DNA of 64,000 nt from Ascarosepion bandense. Its lineage: Eukaryota > Mollusca > Cephalopoda > Sepiida > Sepiidae. This document shows, in pieces, positions 21,530 to 33,168 of this stretch. The stretch lies in the NCBI GenBank assembly GCA_037127315.1, contig JBBBDQ010001027.1, positions 4,635,001 to 4,699,000 on the forward strand, written 5' to 3'. The stretch's first letter is position 1; every line of letters begins with the position of its first letter. Position numbers and translations under genes: made by a program. The notes beneath the pieces are model-generated. The model made no database searches, had not been told where the DNA came from, and worked only from the letters and a program-made list of their open reading frames with translations.

Positions 21530-21640
21530 GCTTATAAGAAATTATAATGTGGATATAAAGTTGGGGATCAATTTTATATAATAACCAATATATAAAGTGA
21601 TCCCTCATTTTGTGGTCATGCTAGTTTTTATACATTTCTA
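21530..21640. repeat. Hairpin module (family HP) next to an RTE tail
   Basis: GAAATTATAATGTGGATATA, then an inverted pair TTGGGGATCAATTTTATA / ATATAAAGTGATCCCTCA. Same module at 35693-35797, and as spacer of SINE arrays at 23.8-24.5 and 56.1 kb. Confidence 0.7.
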
Positions 21641-21644
21641 TTCT

Positions 21645-21790
21645 AGATTTATGGGCTTGAGCTAGTGGATGGCAGAGTGGGGTTTGTGTGGTGTAACAGG
21701 AAAAAGCGTGCTAAGTGTCACCAGGAATAGGAAAATGGGAAAAGGCATGATCACCTACGTCCTGAAAGGACAAGGCACATAGAGGAAGAT
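21645..21790 (+). mobile_element. RTE LINE 3' tail fragment
   Basis: Carries GGGCTTGAGCTAGTGGATGG, GCGTGCTAAGTGTCACCAGG and CCTACGTCCTGAAAGGACA, the last ~145 bp of the RTE family. Confidence 0.85.
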
Positions 21791-21879
21791 ACGTAAAGGA
21801 AAAAGAAAAAAACCAGGCAAACAAACTTTTGGCTTCAGTAATTTCAAATTTGAATATTGTCTTCTACTTAAAGTAATCA

Positions 21880-22250
21880 TCTAACTTAGTAAAGTTTGTC
21901 TTTTTACTATATCTCTTAATCGCTGCCCTGCCAAAATTTTATGTTTTTTCTTCTATGTACCATATCTCTTTATGATGCATGCAATCATGGCTCTCCACAA
22001 ATCCATGTCCTTTTTTAGCTGCAAGTATTGTTAGGTATGTTATACAATGTTTCTTTATGTCTCTCTTGCCTTCTTGAGTATCACATTTTCCCAGCTTTCT
22101 TTCTTCATCATGTCTCCTAGAAATTTCAATTCCCTCTTTTTGATGTTAAGTAGAAGTGTCCTTTTAGTTTGTATTTTCTACAAAAAACTTTGTTGTTTCT
22201 TAAATGTTCAGTCTATGTTATTCTCAGAATTCTTCTGTCAGCGCAAAAAT
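21880..22250 (-). mobile_element. RTE LINE fragments, minus strand
   Basis: CAATCATGGCTCTCCACAAA (3' end) near 21985 and, from 22080, TTTCTTCATCATGTCTCCTA and GAAATTTCAATTCCCTCTTT, matching the complement of the RTE C-terminal region. Too decayed for a frame. Confidence 0.65.
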
Positions 22251-22269
22251 GCTAATTTATGTTATTGAT

Positions 22270-22637
22270 CAGTATATATATATAAACCATAAATTAAAGC
22301 AGACAGATATCCTCAGATCATAAAACGGCGCCCACTATCACTCGCACATATATAAACTATAAACACACATGCTCAGACACACAGGAACACACATGCACAC
22401 TCACTACAATTAACGACAACAGTAGCACCGAAGGATGGCCATTCATTGAAAGGCACAGTCCACGAGCGGACGAACGTAAAAACAAGCTCTCCTACCATTC
22501 TGAAGATGAGATTTTGATCTCGAAATATTAATGAATAATAAATAATTCCCAACACCTTCTTTGCATTCCTTTATTTTACTAAATGCATTATGATAGCCTT
22601 CAAGACGTACCCATACAACTTTATTTCTGTTTTTTTT
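22270..22637. other. Unassigned; two weak minus-strand ORFs
   Basis: Frames of 60 and 67 residues (22373-22646) have no motif that I recognise and overlap each other; treated as chance. Confidence 0.4.
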
Positions 22638-23525
22638 TCTAATCATTTCACCCCAAACAAGGCAGAACTGCCACTGGCAGGCAGGGGGTTACATAAGAGG
22701 TGAGTAATGAGAAAGAGGAACAAGTTACAGAAGGTGTCAAAGAATTACTAAGAGAAGGATGAGAATACAGGTGTGAAGAGAGCTGCATGAGAGCAGAGTG
22801 GAAAGGGAAAAGAACGTGATACAAGGGTTGTCAGGGAAAAGATGCAAGTCAATAAGATAAGAGATGGCAATTGACATTGCATTTAAATTCTTGGAGATTG
22901 TAACTGTCAGAGAAGCAAATATACAGAAGAGAATTCCACAGGCGGGAAGTGTGAGAAAAGAAGCTACTAGAGTAGAAGTTGTGGTTACATTTATCAGTTT
23001 CACTGTAAAAGAGTAGGACCTAGCTGCTACTTTAGTAGCTCAACTAAATTTACGCAGTGGGGACTCCAGGGAGCTAAGCTTATCAGAGCAGAAGCCATGA
23101 AAATATTTGTAGAAGAAATAGTTGATTTTCTAAGTGCCACTTAAATGTGGCACAAGGCCAAAAGTATGGGGTACCCAGTGAGAACCAAATTCACTACTCA
23201 GTTTTAATAGGTTCTATCAAGACAAGCTTGCTAACAATAACACCATGCCAAGGTGCCTAAGTATTTGTAGAAGAGATAGAGGGAAGCCGCATTATGTTAG
23301 TGAGAAAGAGACTGCAGTTGAGCTACCAGGTCAGGATCAATTACATTGCAGATTCTTTGTTGAATTTTGTCAAGAACACCCAACCAGATGTGACAGCAGT
23401 ATTCAATGCATGGGTAGATGGTAGATGGTAGATTTATATATGTGCAAGAGGGATTCAAATGAGAAAGTCTTCCTGAGCCTGCTAAGTGAACCAACCTTCC
23501 TATCAGCACATTTAACATAAGTAAA
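22638..23525 (-). mobile_element. jockey/CR1-like LINE, minus strand
   Basis: Starts with the reversed 3' end (AATCATTTCACCCCAAACAA), passes the reversed UTR, then coding remnants including YPCIEYCCHIWLGVLDKIQQ near 23400 in the 23297-23563 frame. A 140-bp insertion sits at 23122-23261. Decayed and 5'-truncated. Confidence 0.88.
23122..23261. mobile_element. 140-bp unclassified insertion with 18-bp TSD
   Basis: TATTTGTAGAAGAAATAG (23104-23121) and TATTTGTAGAAGAGATAG (23262-23279) are direct repeats with one difference, one on each side of 140 bp that other LINE copies lack. A small inverted pair AAGTGCCACTT / AATGTGGCAC lies inside. The insert is not any other family I noted in the window. 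Confidence 0.65.
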
Positions 23526-23534
23526 TGCAAAGAA

Positions 23535-23768
23535 TTCAACCAGTTGTAATTCCTTGCATTCACTTATGCACTAATACCCTTGGGAAAAGTATTAATCTGT
23601 CTATTCCCTCCAGTTATGGGTTAAAAACAGGACAGATCAGGTTATATAGCCTTGGCTGACAACCAGTCTACTGCAGAAAGTAATGGCAACCTACTGTAGG
23701 ATAATCTTCTGCCCAGTCAGTCATGTCTCTTTCAGTCATATCACGTATGGCACTTAACTGACTGACTG
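23535..23768 (+). mobile_element. SINE family A, 5'-truncated
   Basis: Body from TTGTAATTCCTTGCATTCAC to GGCACTTAACTGACTGACTG; pol III boxes missing. It is the first member of the tandem series that follows. Confidence 0.9.
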
Positions 23769-24672
23769 AATATAATAGTTGGAAACATAATTAAGCCTTC
23801 TGCTGGGCATGAAGTGGGGGATCAGTTTTATATTTTTATGAAGTAATAAACTGATCCCCCACTTAAAATATAATTCATCTCTTCTCTCTCTAGCTCTGAG
23901 TCAAATAACAGGACAGATTGGGTTCTATAGCCTTGGTCGGCAACCAGTCTACTGCAGAAAGTAATGGCAACCTACTGTAGGATAATCTTCTGCCCAGTCA
24001 GTCATGTCTCTTTAGAGATATGATCTCCCAAAGCGTGTATCACGTATGTCACTTAACTGACTGACTGAATATAATAGTTGGAAACATGATGAAGGTTTCT
24101 ACTGGACATAAAGTGGGGTATCAGTTTTCTATTATTATGAAGTAATAAACTGATCACCCATTAATTACTACTTAATAATGTAATACATCTCTTCTCCCTC
24201 TAGCTATCAGTCAAATAACAGGACAGATTGGGTTCTATAGCCTTGGCTGACAACCAGTCTATCGCATAAAGTGATGGCAACCTACTGTAGGATAATCTTC
24301 TGCCCAGTCAGTCATGTCTCTTTAGAGATATGATCTCCCAAAGCGTGTATAACGTATGTCACTTAACTGACTGAATACAATAGTTGGAAACATGATTAAG
24401 GTTTCTACTGGACATAAAGTGGGGTATCAGTTTTCTATTATTATGAAGTAATAAACTGATCACCCATTAATTACTACTTAATAATATATTACATCTCTTC
24501 CCCCTCCAGCTATCAGTCAAATAACAGGACAGATTGGGTTCTATAGCCTTGGCTGACAACCAGTCTATCGCATAAAGTGATGGCAACCTACTGTGGGATA
24601 ATCTTCTGCCCGGTCAGTCATGTCTCTCTCGAGACATGATCGCCCAAGCGTATATCATGGACGGCACTTAAA
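23769..24672 (+). repeat. SINE-hairpin tandem array, three units of about 305 bp
   Basis: Each unit consists of a spacer (ATATAATAGTTGGAAACAT, then a hairpin such as GTGGGGGATCAGTTTTATA / AATAAACTGATCCCCCAC) followed by the last ~175 bp of SINE family A. Units start near 23769, 24065 and 24370. The hairpin arms are best kept in the first unit. The same order is found on the minus strand at 55.9-56.2 kb. Confidence 0.88.
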
Positions 24673-24879
24673 TAACTGATTTTTTAATAAAGTAGAGCAA
24701 AAATTCCATGTAAATACACTTTCTTTGGCCTGAAATCCAACTTGTTTAATGCTATGAAAAACAAAGTTGTTTACATTTCAGTGAAATGACACGCACTATG
24801 TTTCAAGCTTATAGATGCATTATCAACTGAAAATACATACATGCAGTTCAGAAAATGCCGTCTGTTAGAAAAGCGGACC

Positions 24880-25984
24880 TGAAGGAGAATACCAGCACCT
24901 TTAAATTTGTTGTTTTTCATTTTTTTTTACTTTTTTCAGTGCAGTCTTATCGGTTACTAGCAGTATAGCTCGGCGTTGCTCAGGTGTAATGAAAGCTTTT
25001 ATATATATATTATCGATTTTCTGCACTATTGTAAGAACTGCAACCTTGAAACTTCTTAATATCGTTTCTTATGTCTTTGTTTATGAGTGTATAAAATTTG
25101 ATTAAAATCAGACCACTCCTTCTATAACCTGATTTTTTCGATTTTCATCATGTGTACCTCAACACAAAACCTAGCTAAGAACACTCGCAGATGCTTATAG
25201 TACAACTGTGTAAATTTTCAAGAAAATCGGTTCAGCCATTTCAGAGTCTATAGACAAAGTTCCATTTATAAATAAGCTTAGATTTAGATTATATAAAGTT
25301 TCTGATTATGAAAAGAAATTTCGATATTTAAACAATTTTAGGTAGAGCTCAGTTTCTCATACAACGTTATAGTAAATCGATCCTCCATTTTGGAACCGCT
25401 CGCACTGGGGTCGCTTTACCTTATTTTTTTGTGAACAAGTTGTTGCTCTTGTTTTTGTCTTTTTTAAGTTTTCTTTAGTTCTTAAGATGGCATCTTCCTC
25501 GGAAACTCCAAGAATGGCTTTATTTGAAAATTTCGCAAAAGATTCAGTTGTTGAATATGCGCAAGCAACAGTGTTAATTGTACAGGATCGATTTACTAGA
25601 AGGTTGTATGAAAAACTCAGCCCCCCACCCCCTAAAATTGTTTGAATGTTGAAATTTTTAAAAATTTTTGTCAATCGGAAAGTTTAAGATTTAATTGATA
25701 AAATTGCACTTAAAAAAGTAAAAAAAAAAAATTGATAATCAACCAATTTACAGGTGTTGATAATGTTGTACTGGAAAGTGGTTCCAAAATGGAGGCTCTA
25801 TTTACTATAACATTGTATGAAAAACTGTACCCCCACTAAAATTGTTTAAATATTGAAATTTTTCCAAATTTTTTTTGTCAATCAGAAAGTTTAGGGTGTA
25901 ATCAATAAGATTGCACTGAAAAAAGTAAAAAAAAAAAAATGTGAAATAACAAATTTAAAGGTGGTGGTAGTCTCCTTCAGGTCC
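24880..25984 (+). mobile_element. Long-TIR DNA transposon (family F), copy 1
   Basis: The left arm begins GCGGACCTGAAGGAGAATAC and the right arm ends GTAGTCTCCTTCAGGTCCGC. Arms of about 230 bp are inverted copies containing TTTACTTTTTTCAGTGCA, TTTCTGATT and the CTCCATTTTGGAACC segment. On the right the arm is present twice (25600-25750 and 25830-25984). Between the arms a plus-strand frame starts at 25489 (ATGGCATCTTCCTCGGAAAC), giving MASSSETPRMALFENF and DSVVEYAQ, and it reappears in copy 2. A Helitron occupies 24957-25288 in the left arm. Superfamily unknown; TSD not found. Confidence 0.75.
24957..25288 (-). mobile_element. Helitron, short form, copy 5 (empty site known)
   Basis: 332 bp with CTAG at 24957-24960 and terminus GATTTAGA ending 25288. 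Flanks read CTTATCGGTTA / TTATATAAAG; the matching arm of transposon F copy 2 (35406-35440, minus strand) has CTTATCGATTATTATATAAA with no insertion. Thus it inserted exactly between A and T. Confidence 0.96.
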
Positions 25985-26440
25985 GCCAAGAGTAAATCAA
26001 AAGACAAAAAGGCATGTGAACATGATGATAGGCAGACCTATCTACTCTTATTGAGGAAAAATAAATAGTAATTAAATTTTCAGCATTTAGGAGGAGACGT
26101 TTAACTTTAGAAAGAACCAGAAAACCCCTCTTAAACAGGAAAAAAGGAGTAAACCTGTACTCATTTAAAAAAAAAATATATCTTTCTGTATTTTGCTTGT
26201 TCTTCTATAATTCCAATCTTGAACATGATCTTTTCGTTACTTCTATTAGCTGATTAGCTTTCTAGCCCTTCTTTGGCAATGTACCAGAAGTTCTGCTACA
26301 TATTTAGAACTTCTTGATAAAATGAAAAAAGAATCTGCAATATCATTATCATGACCCAGCATCTCACTGCCATAACAGTTTTCTTTTCCCTTTTCATGGG
26401 AATCATCCTAAAGAGTTTTCCTCTTTGGTATCTAAAATTT
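25985..26440. other. No recognised feature
   Basis: AT-rich DNA; a 72-residue minus-strand frame at 26296 has no family I recognise. Confidence 0.4.
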
Positions 26441-26444
26441 ACGA

Positions 26445-27160
26445 ATTTAAAAGGATTACAAATAAACTGCAAGAAAACCGAATGCATGGTCATCAGTAAA
26501 AAAGGGCAGCCCAATATGCCAAATACAGGTGGGGGATACTAAAATTAAGTAGGTACAAACATTTTAATACCTGGGAAGTGTTCTAATAGAAGACAGAAAG
26601 GGCAACACAGAGATCCAAAGGCGAATTGGCATGGTAAAGGAAACATTCCAGAAGTTGAGTAAAGTATTAAGAAACAGGAAAATTTCGCTAGAAACAAAGA
26701 AGAGAGTACTGGATTGCTATGTGATGTCAGTTCTTCAATATGGCAGTGAATGCTGGACAATATCAACAAAGATGAAGGACAAACTTAAAGCAACTGAAAT
26801 GTGGTTCTACAGAAAGATGCTGCAAATATCATGGATCGAGCATGTGAGCAATGATGAGGTCTTGGAAAGGATGGAAACGAAAAGGAAATTAATGCTGAGC
26901 ATCAGGAAGAGACAGCTGAAGTTCCTGGGACATACAATGAGGCTTGGAGAACCTGATACTAACAGGTCAGATAGAGAGAAAAAGACATAGGGAAAAGCAG
27001 CAGATAACATATTTGAAGGACCTAATCAGGTGGATGATGGAACTAGGTTTGCATGGTCTAACACGAGAAGGTGTGCTAAAAGCCACCAGGGATAGAAAGA
27101 TGTGGAGAGCCATGATCGCCTACGTCCTGAGAGGACAGCGCACATAGAAGAAGGAGGAGA
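26445..27160 (+). mobile_element. RTE-like LINE, 5'-truncated
   Basis: Begins at LQINCKKTECMVISK (26451), shifts frame, then 26631-26990 reads the thumb and C-terminal region (LQYGSECWTISTKMK, MWFYRKMLQISWIEHVSNDE, RQLKFLGHTMR), and ends with CCTACGTCCTGAGAGGACA and AGAAGAAGGAGGA. The catalytic part of RT is absent. Confidence 0.9.
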
Positions 27161-27328
27161 CTTGGTTGCCAGTGAGGTCTTACAATTTTACAGTTGCAAT
27201 GTAATCATCAGTCTGTTCTTCTCACACATTTCCCCGCTTTCATCTGGTTTTTTTTCCAGCCAACTTGAGTTATCAAAATTTAAAAAGCAATGTTAACCAT
27301 TGTTTTTTGGCTTCTTAATTTCTGTTCT

Positions 27329-27636
27329 GGATGTGCGTTGTGGTGCAGTAGATATCGACTCGGAACGAGAAATTGGGGTGCTGAGTTCGAATACCAGTTG
27401 AATTCCTTGCATTCATTTACGCCCAAATACTCTTGAGAAAGGTATTAATCCGTCACTTCCCTCCATTGATGGGTTAAATAATAGGACAGATTGGGTTCTA
27501 TAGCCTTGGCTGGCAACCAGTCTACCACAGAAAGCAATGGCAACCAACTATGGGATCATCTTTTGCCCAGTCAGTCATGTCTCTTTTGAGACATGATCGC
27601 CCAAAGTGTGTATCACATATGGCACTTAAATGACAG
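27329..27636 (+). mobile_element. SINE family A, full length, 12-bp TSD
   Basis: 308 bp with A box TGGTGCAGTAG and B box GAGTTCGAATACC; ends GCACTTAAATGACAG. TSD AATTTCTGTTCT (27317-27328) versus AATTCCTGTTCT (27637-27648). Confidence 0.94.
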
Positions 27637-27721
27637 AATTCCTGTTCTATTATGGCTCTCATGTCTTAATAATGTTTCATTTTTTTTATATTTTTCACAC
27701 CCTGTAACCCTTTGTCTTTCT

Positions 27722-27842
27722 CAAGAGAAAACAAAAAAGAAAAAGAAATAAGAGAGACAAAAGAAAAAAAAGAAAGAAAGAAAAAGAACAAAAAAGGAAA
27801 AGGAAAGAAAAAGCAAAAAGAAAAAATAAAGAGAAAAAAATT
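27722..27842. repeat. Polypurine tract
   Basis: Almost pure A/G (AAAGAAAGAAAGAAAAAG words). Frames across it on both strands are lysine-rich or phenylalanine-rich artefacts. Confidence 0.9.
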
Positions 27843-27849
27843 CATCATA

Positions 27850-28560
27850 ACATTTCTATTCTCTCTTCTTAATTATCTTCATTCATTTTCATTATTTTTC
27901 TTCTTATTGACATCATCATCATTATCGTCATCTTTCTCAAGCAAATAACCACTTTCAGGCAGTCATATTTCTTTCTGCAGAATGGCTACAAACTTGTATC
28001 TAACTCTTGTTCAGAGTTGATTAGGCCAAACAATCCATCCCCCTCAGTCGTCATGGCTTTTACCCCTGCCAAAAGACCCAATCATAATACAGTCAAAGCT
28101 AATATGTTTATCCAATTGTCTGCTTACTTTATTCATTTAGCAGACTTTCTATAATCTCTTGAGATGAGATCTCCATGACCAGGCTATAAAAATGGCATTC
28201 ACTTATTGGTACATCTTCAGTAAAAAAGAAAAAAAAATCTCAGAAAAAAAGAAGAAGAAGAAAAGGTTATAATTAACAATAATTGCCGACAAACAAAATA
28301 AACGATGAAGAGAAGGATGAAACACTCCAACATAATAATACGAGGAACACAAGACTTTGGCTACCAGTAAATGGAATGGTGCTGTATTGAAGCTCGGATA
28401 CAGGACTGCATGGGTGTCTGTTAGAATTCAGCTGAAGAAATAGACAGTTTTCAGATTTCATTAAAGACAACAGATCCTTTCACTGAAAGATTGCTACTTT
28501 ATAATCCTACTAATCATTTAAGTCTTCTGATTACTGAAAGTGGCAATATAGACACAAATA
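27850..28560. other. No recognised feature
   Basis: AT-rich unique-looking DNA; no supportable gene. Confidence 0.4.
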
Positions 28561-28569
28561 TTAACAGGA

Positions 28570-28905
28570 TAACTGAATGTCGATAAAGTCTAAAATTTTA
28601 GCAGGGAATCTTAGTGCCAAAAAAGCCTAAAATATTATCTGAGTATTGATAATGAATAGAATATTAAAAGCAAAGTTAAATACTATTGAAGCCTAAACTA
28701 TAAACAGCCCATCTGTGTACTGATGAAAACTAAAATATTAATAGAGAATCTGTGTACTAATAAAAACTAATTAACAGGGCACCTGAGTACTTATAAAGCC
28801 TAAAATATTAACAAAACATCTGAGGGTTAATAAAGCCTAAATTATCAACAGGGCATCTAAGTACTGATAAATCCTAAATTATCAACGGGGCATCTAAGTA
28901 CTGAG
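28570..28905. repeat. Degenerate ~40-bp tandem repeat
   Basis: The words ATAAAGCCTAAAATATTAAC and GGGCATCTGAGTACTG recur about eight times with heavy divergence at the left and better agreement at the right (28800-28905). Confidence 0.75.
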
Positions 28906-29352
28906 CTGAAGTCACTGATGCCTCCTCAACAGGTGTTTACTCGTGCAACCAGACTGGCAACTGGGTCCCACCCATTCACAGTCAGGTTAGCCAAATGCAG
29001 ACGACAATTCTACTCTTGCAGCTTCCTCTCTCGCACTTCCCGCCTGTGGAACTCGCTCCCGTATTCTTGCTTTCCTGACGGCTACAACCTCCAGAAATTT
29101 AAATGCAAAGTCAATACTCATCTACTAACCACTGGACTCTAGCTCTCTCCCCTCCCCCGTATAACCTTCCCTTTCTCTCCACCTATGTATCTGTCATCGC
29201 ACCTGCTTTCTCAGCTTTCTGTTGTTCCTTTCTAACTAGTTTGTACTCCTCACTCTTTTCTAATTAATCTTTTTACATTTAAGTAACCCCCTGCACATCA
29301 GTAGCATTTCCGCCTTGCTCAGGGTGAAATGATTAAAAAAAAAAAAAAATTC
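28906..29352 (+). mobile_element. jockey/CR1-like LINE 3' end with A tail
   Basis: The 28918-29142 frame reads FTRATRLATGSHPFTVR, SCSFLSRTSRLWNSLPYSCF and NLQKFKCKVNTHLL, the normal C terminus of this LINE. The UTR follows to GGGTGAAATGATTAAAAAAA. It is 5'-truncated by its own insertion. Confidence 0.93.
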
Positions 29353-29394
29353 AACTCTCATTATTGGATTACCCAAAATCACTTCTTATGCTAG

Positions 29395-29600
29395 AATTTC
29401 TTAGATGTCACTCCAGGACATGCATGGTCATGGCAATCAAGTGTTTGGGGAGTTTCCATTTTCCTTTTATTGCTCATATGTTCCAGCCACAGTATTCTCA
29501 GTATCCTTCTGTAGAACCACATCTATTACCTCAATTCTCTTCTGTATCTGTAAAAAAATTGTTCAGTTTTCAATGCCATGTAAGACTGACTGATTTTGAC
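29395..29600 (-). mobile_element. RTE LINE fragment, diverged
   Basis: The complement of 29480-29575 encodes a worn version of the RTE thumb segment (KMKRKxEVIDVWFYRRxL type). Plus-strand frames here are shadows. Confidence 0.6.
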
Positions 29601-29817
29601 AGTTTATCAACCTTAGGTTATTTAAAGCCAAAGCATATTTGAGATTCTAAGAATAATTATTTTTATTGTGAATAAATATTGCATTAAAATTTTTTTTTAT
29701 AATAATAATGTTTTCTCCATATACGTTCTATTATTTAAAGTTGGGGAGGAGATGGATTCATGAAAGTGAACGTACCCAACTGAAATTCAAATTCAGATTT
29801 CTTATTCTAAGCCAATA

Positions 29818-30105
29818 ACTGGAGTAGATAGACTAAACTATCGCCCGGTTCACACTCCACCCACGTCTATTGAACAGGTGAAGAGGCTCATCCCTTGTTC
29901 CCTGTTTAGGATGTGGTTTCCGGCTTTCTTTTTTCCAATCTTTTTCATTCTTTTCTTTTTTTTTTTTTCAACTGGAGTAGATAGACTAAACTATCGCCCG
30001 GTTCACACTCCACCCATGTCTATTGTACAGGTGTAGAGGCTCATCCCTTGTTCCTTGTTTAGGATGTGGCTTCTGGCTTTCTCTTTTCCAATCTTTTCGC
30101 TCTTA
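29818..30105. repeat. Tandem duplication, ~151-bp unit, two copies
   Basis: AACTGGAGTAGATAGACTAA to the TCTTTTCCAATCTTTT segment occurs at 29818 and again at 29969. A T-rich run separates them. The second copy joins a LINE tail. Confidence 0.9.
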
Positions 30106-30170
30106 CGTAGCCCCCTGCACATCAGTGGCATTACTGCCTTGCTCGGGGTGATATGATTAAAAAAAAAAAT
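30106..30170 (+). mobile_element. jockey/CR1-like LINE tail, 65 bp
   Basis: CCCCTGCACATCAGTGGCAT, TGCCTTGCTCGGGGTGATAT and an A tail. Only the last part of the LINE is present. Confidence 0.85.
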
Positions 30171-30428
30171 ATCCATGACACCACTCACACATCCTGCCAT
30201 TGAAGAGAACTATTCAGTACTATTCTTTTTGTTTCTGATAAAGTTTTTTTTTAATAGTCTACTTATTGTATTTGACAGCATACAAGACACTTTTTTTTAC
30301 TAAAAGTGTTTTGAAATTTCCTCGTGTTTTATATGTTATATGAGTGTATAAAATTCACGATAGTCAGCCAAAGTTAAATATTAGCAACTCTTGTTAGCTT
30401 AGACTTTAAAGTAACTTTTATATACCTA
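30171..30428. other. No recognised feature
   Basis: AT-rich interval before a Helitron. Confidence 0.4.
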
Positions 30429-31131
30429 CTAGCAGCATAGCCCGGCATTGCTCAGGTGTAATGAAAGCTTTAAAACTAATCCATGGTCCTGGAGCTCAGA
30501 CTCTTTGGACATTGGCATGAAAGACTAAAAAGCAATAGTTATTTCCAGTTAAAGCGAAAACGTAGACTGAAAGAAAAATGAATGGATGTAAGTCAAATTT
30601 TGATTTCCTGATATCGATATCAAATAAGTTTTTTTCATCGTAAACTGAATTTTGAAGACTAAATAAATCCTCTGAGTAAATGATATCATGGCTGAGACTA
30701 AGAACTACAATTATACTTACTTAGAGCCAAACCCGAGGCAAAAATTAAAATAAAAGGGCCGAAAAAATACAGACATACAGACAGATAAACACACAAACAT
30801 CTTGCCTTTTATATATATATATTATCGATTTTCTGCACTATTGTAAGAACTGCAACCTTGAAACTTCTGAATATTGTTTCTTATGTCTTTGTCTATGAGC
30901 ATCAAATTTGATTAAAATCAGACCTCTCCTTCTATAACCCGATTTTTTTAATTATCAATTTTCGATGTTTATTGGGGGAATCTCGACACAAAACCTATCT
31001 AAGAACACTCGCAGATGCTTATAGTACAACTGTGTAAATTTTCAAGAAAATCAGTTCAGCCGTTTCGGAGTCTATAGGTAATGGACACACACAGAGACAA
31101 AGTTCCATTTTTAAATAAGTTTAGATTTAGA
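30429..31131 (-). mobile_element. Helitron, long form, copy 6
   Basis: CTAG 30429-30432 with flank A; hairpin; internal module (GGAGCTCAGACTCTTTGG near 30490); (TA)n near 30812; terminus TTTAGATTTAGA ending 31131 with flank T. 703 bp, non-coding. Confidence 0.93.
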
Positions 31132-31566
31132 TTGTTATGACTCAAAAGGTTATTATGCAGATTAAAAGAATTATCATTGATAATATTCATTATATTAATT
31201 TCATCACATTTAATATTAGTATTTTGTTTCACTAAAATTATATGCAATAAATTCAAACTGTATATGTGTAAAAAAAAATTTCAATTTCAATTTTAAATTT
31301 TAATTTAAAATTTACATTTAAAAAGCTTGGTATTAGCCATGCTCTCAATGGAACAGAAGATGATGCATTATTCAATGACAATGATTAGTAGGACTGAAAA
31401 TGAATATCATAACGAAGACAAATTTTATGGATTTGAAGATGAGTAAAATTCTATTCGTAATTGTACTGTTTTGCTCAATTGTAATAATTGCTTGATTTTT
31501 TTTTTCTTACCTTTGGATATAATAAAGTTTTTATAGGCTTTTTATAGGCTCATGTTCTTTTTTTAC
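31132..31566. other. AT-rich, no recognised feature
   Basis: Very AT-rich (AATTTTAAATTT runs near 31285). No gene. Confidence 0.45.
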
Positions 31567-32437
31567 ATATGTACCCTGTCCTTTCAGGACGCAAACGATC
31601 ATGGTTTTGCATGTCTCCCTATCTCTGGTGGCTCTTAGTATGCTTTTTCCTATTACACCTCACAACCCCCATTCCGTCATCCACCTGATCTGGCCCCTCA
31701 TATATGTTATCCACTGCCTTCCTCTGTCTTTTTTTCCTTCTATCTGGCTTGTTAGTATCAAGTTCTCTAAGCCCTCTTTCCTCACTGCATGTCCCAGGAA
31801 CTTCAGTTGTCTATTCCTGATGCTCAGTATTAATTTTCTTTTGGTTGCCATTCTTTCCAACATCTCATCATTGCTCGCATGCTCAGTCCATGATATCAAC
31901 AGCATCCTTCTGTAGAACCACATTTCCACTGTTTCAAGTTTTTTCCTCATTTTTGATGATATTGTCCAGCATTCACTGCCGTATTGAAGAACTGACATCA
32001 CATAGCAATCTAGCACTCTCTTCTTTGTTTCTAGTGAAATTTTCCTTTACTCAGCTTCTGGAACGCGTCCTTTGCTATGCCAATTCGCCTTCGGATCTCT
32101 GTATCACACTTTCCATCTCTTGTTAGAACACTTCCTAGGTATTTAAATTTTTGTACTTGCTTAATTCTGGTATTCCCCACCTGTATTTGGCGTTTTGGGT
32201 TGCACCTTTTGCTGATGACCGTGCATTCAGTTTTCCTACAGTTTATTTGTAGTTCTTTTTTGTCACTCTCCTCAGCTACCTTCTGTAGGAGGTCTTGTAG
32301 CTTTCTTTCCGTGTCTGCAATCAGCACCGTGTCATCTGCATACCTTATGTTGTTCAAATTGTGGCCTCCAATAACAAATCCTGGTGTAGCATTTAGGGTC
32401 CTCAAAATATTCTCACTGTACGAGTTGAACAGATCTG
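31567..32437 (-). mobile_element. RTE-like LINE, best preserved palm, 5'-truncated
   Basis: Minus-strand frames 32031-32405 and 31660-32016. The first keeps an intact catalytic YADD (NNIRYADDTVLIADTE near 32330) and continues KFKYLGSVLTRDGKCDTEIR. A deletion of about 20 bp near 32040 shifts into the second frame, with the thumb and C-terminal region (LQYGSECWTIS, WFYRRMLLISWTEHASNDE, RQLKFLGHAVRKEGLENL). The 5' RT half and endonuclease are missing, so it could not move on its own. Confidence 0.92.
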
Positions 32438-32539
32438 ATGAAAAGACACATATTATTTTTCATTTAATTGTAATCGTAGTTTGTTAACCAAAATCATACC
32501 GCACAAAAAGACTCTAGGCTGTACCAATTACTAATAATA

Positions 32540-33168
32540 CTGTTGTCATATCTGGTCAGGCACCCCTGCTGTTCATCTCTGAGTTCTCGACAGGCTCCAA
32601 AGAAAAATCTGTAATGTAATTGGTCCCAACTTGGCAGATCAACTCCAGCCACTTTCTCATTGGCAGGATTTGGCTAATCTCTGTCGCTTCTATAAATATT
32701 CTCATGGCTTCTGCTCTGATGAACTTAGGTCACTGGTGCCCCCTCCACAAGAATTTACTAGGGTAACCAGACTGGCAACAAGGTCTCACTCTTTTACAGT
32801 TAGAGCAACCAAATACAGGCAACAATTCTATTCCAGCAGCTTCTTTTCTCATGCTTTCCGCTTGCGGAACTCCCTTCCATATACTTGCTTTCCTGCGGGT
32901 TGATCAATTCCCATCTCTTATCCACTTAACTCCAGCCCTTCCTACATCACCCCGTGTATCTTTTTCTTTTCCTTTCTCTCTACCTTTGCAACTATCTTCA
33001 CTCCTGTGTTCACATCCTTTTCTTGCCTTTCTCTGACACCCCCTGTAACTGGTTCGTCTTTGTCTTCACTCTTCTCCTGTCTAAAACTTTAACTCTCTTA
33101 TGTAGCTCCCTGCGCATCAGTGGTGGTACCGCCTTGCTTGGGGTGAAATGATTAAAAAAAAAAAAAAC
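32540..33168 (+). mobile_element. jockey/CR1-like LINE, 5'-truncated with A tail
   Basis: Contains the post-RT coding region: the frame at 32631-32903 includes LCRFYKYSHGFCSDELRSLV and the RLWNSLP-type end as FRLRNSLPYTCFP. The 3' UTR ends TTGGGGTGAAATGATTAAAA. Confidence 0.92.
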
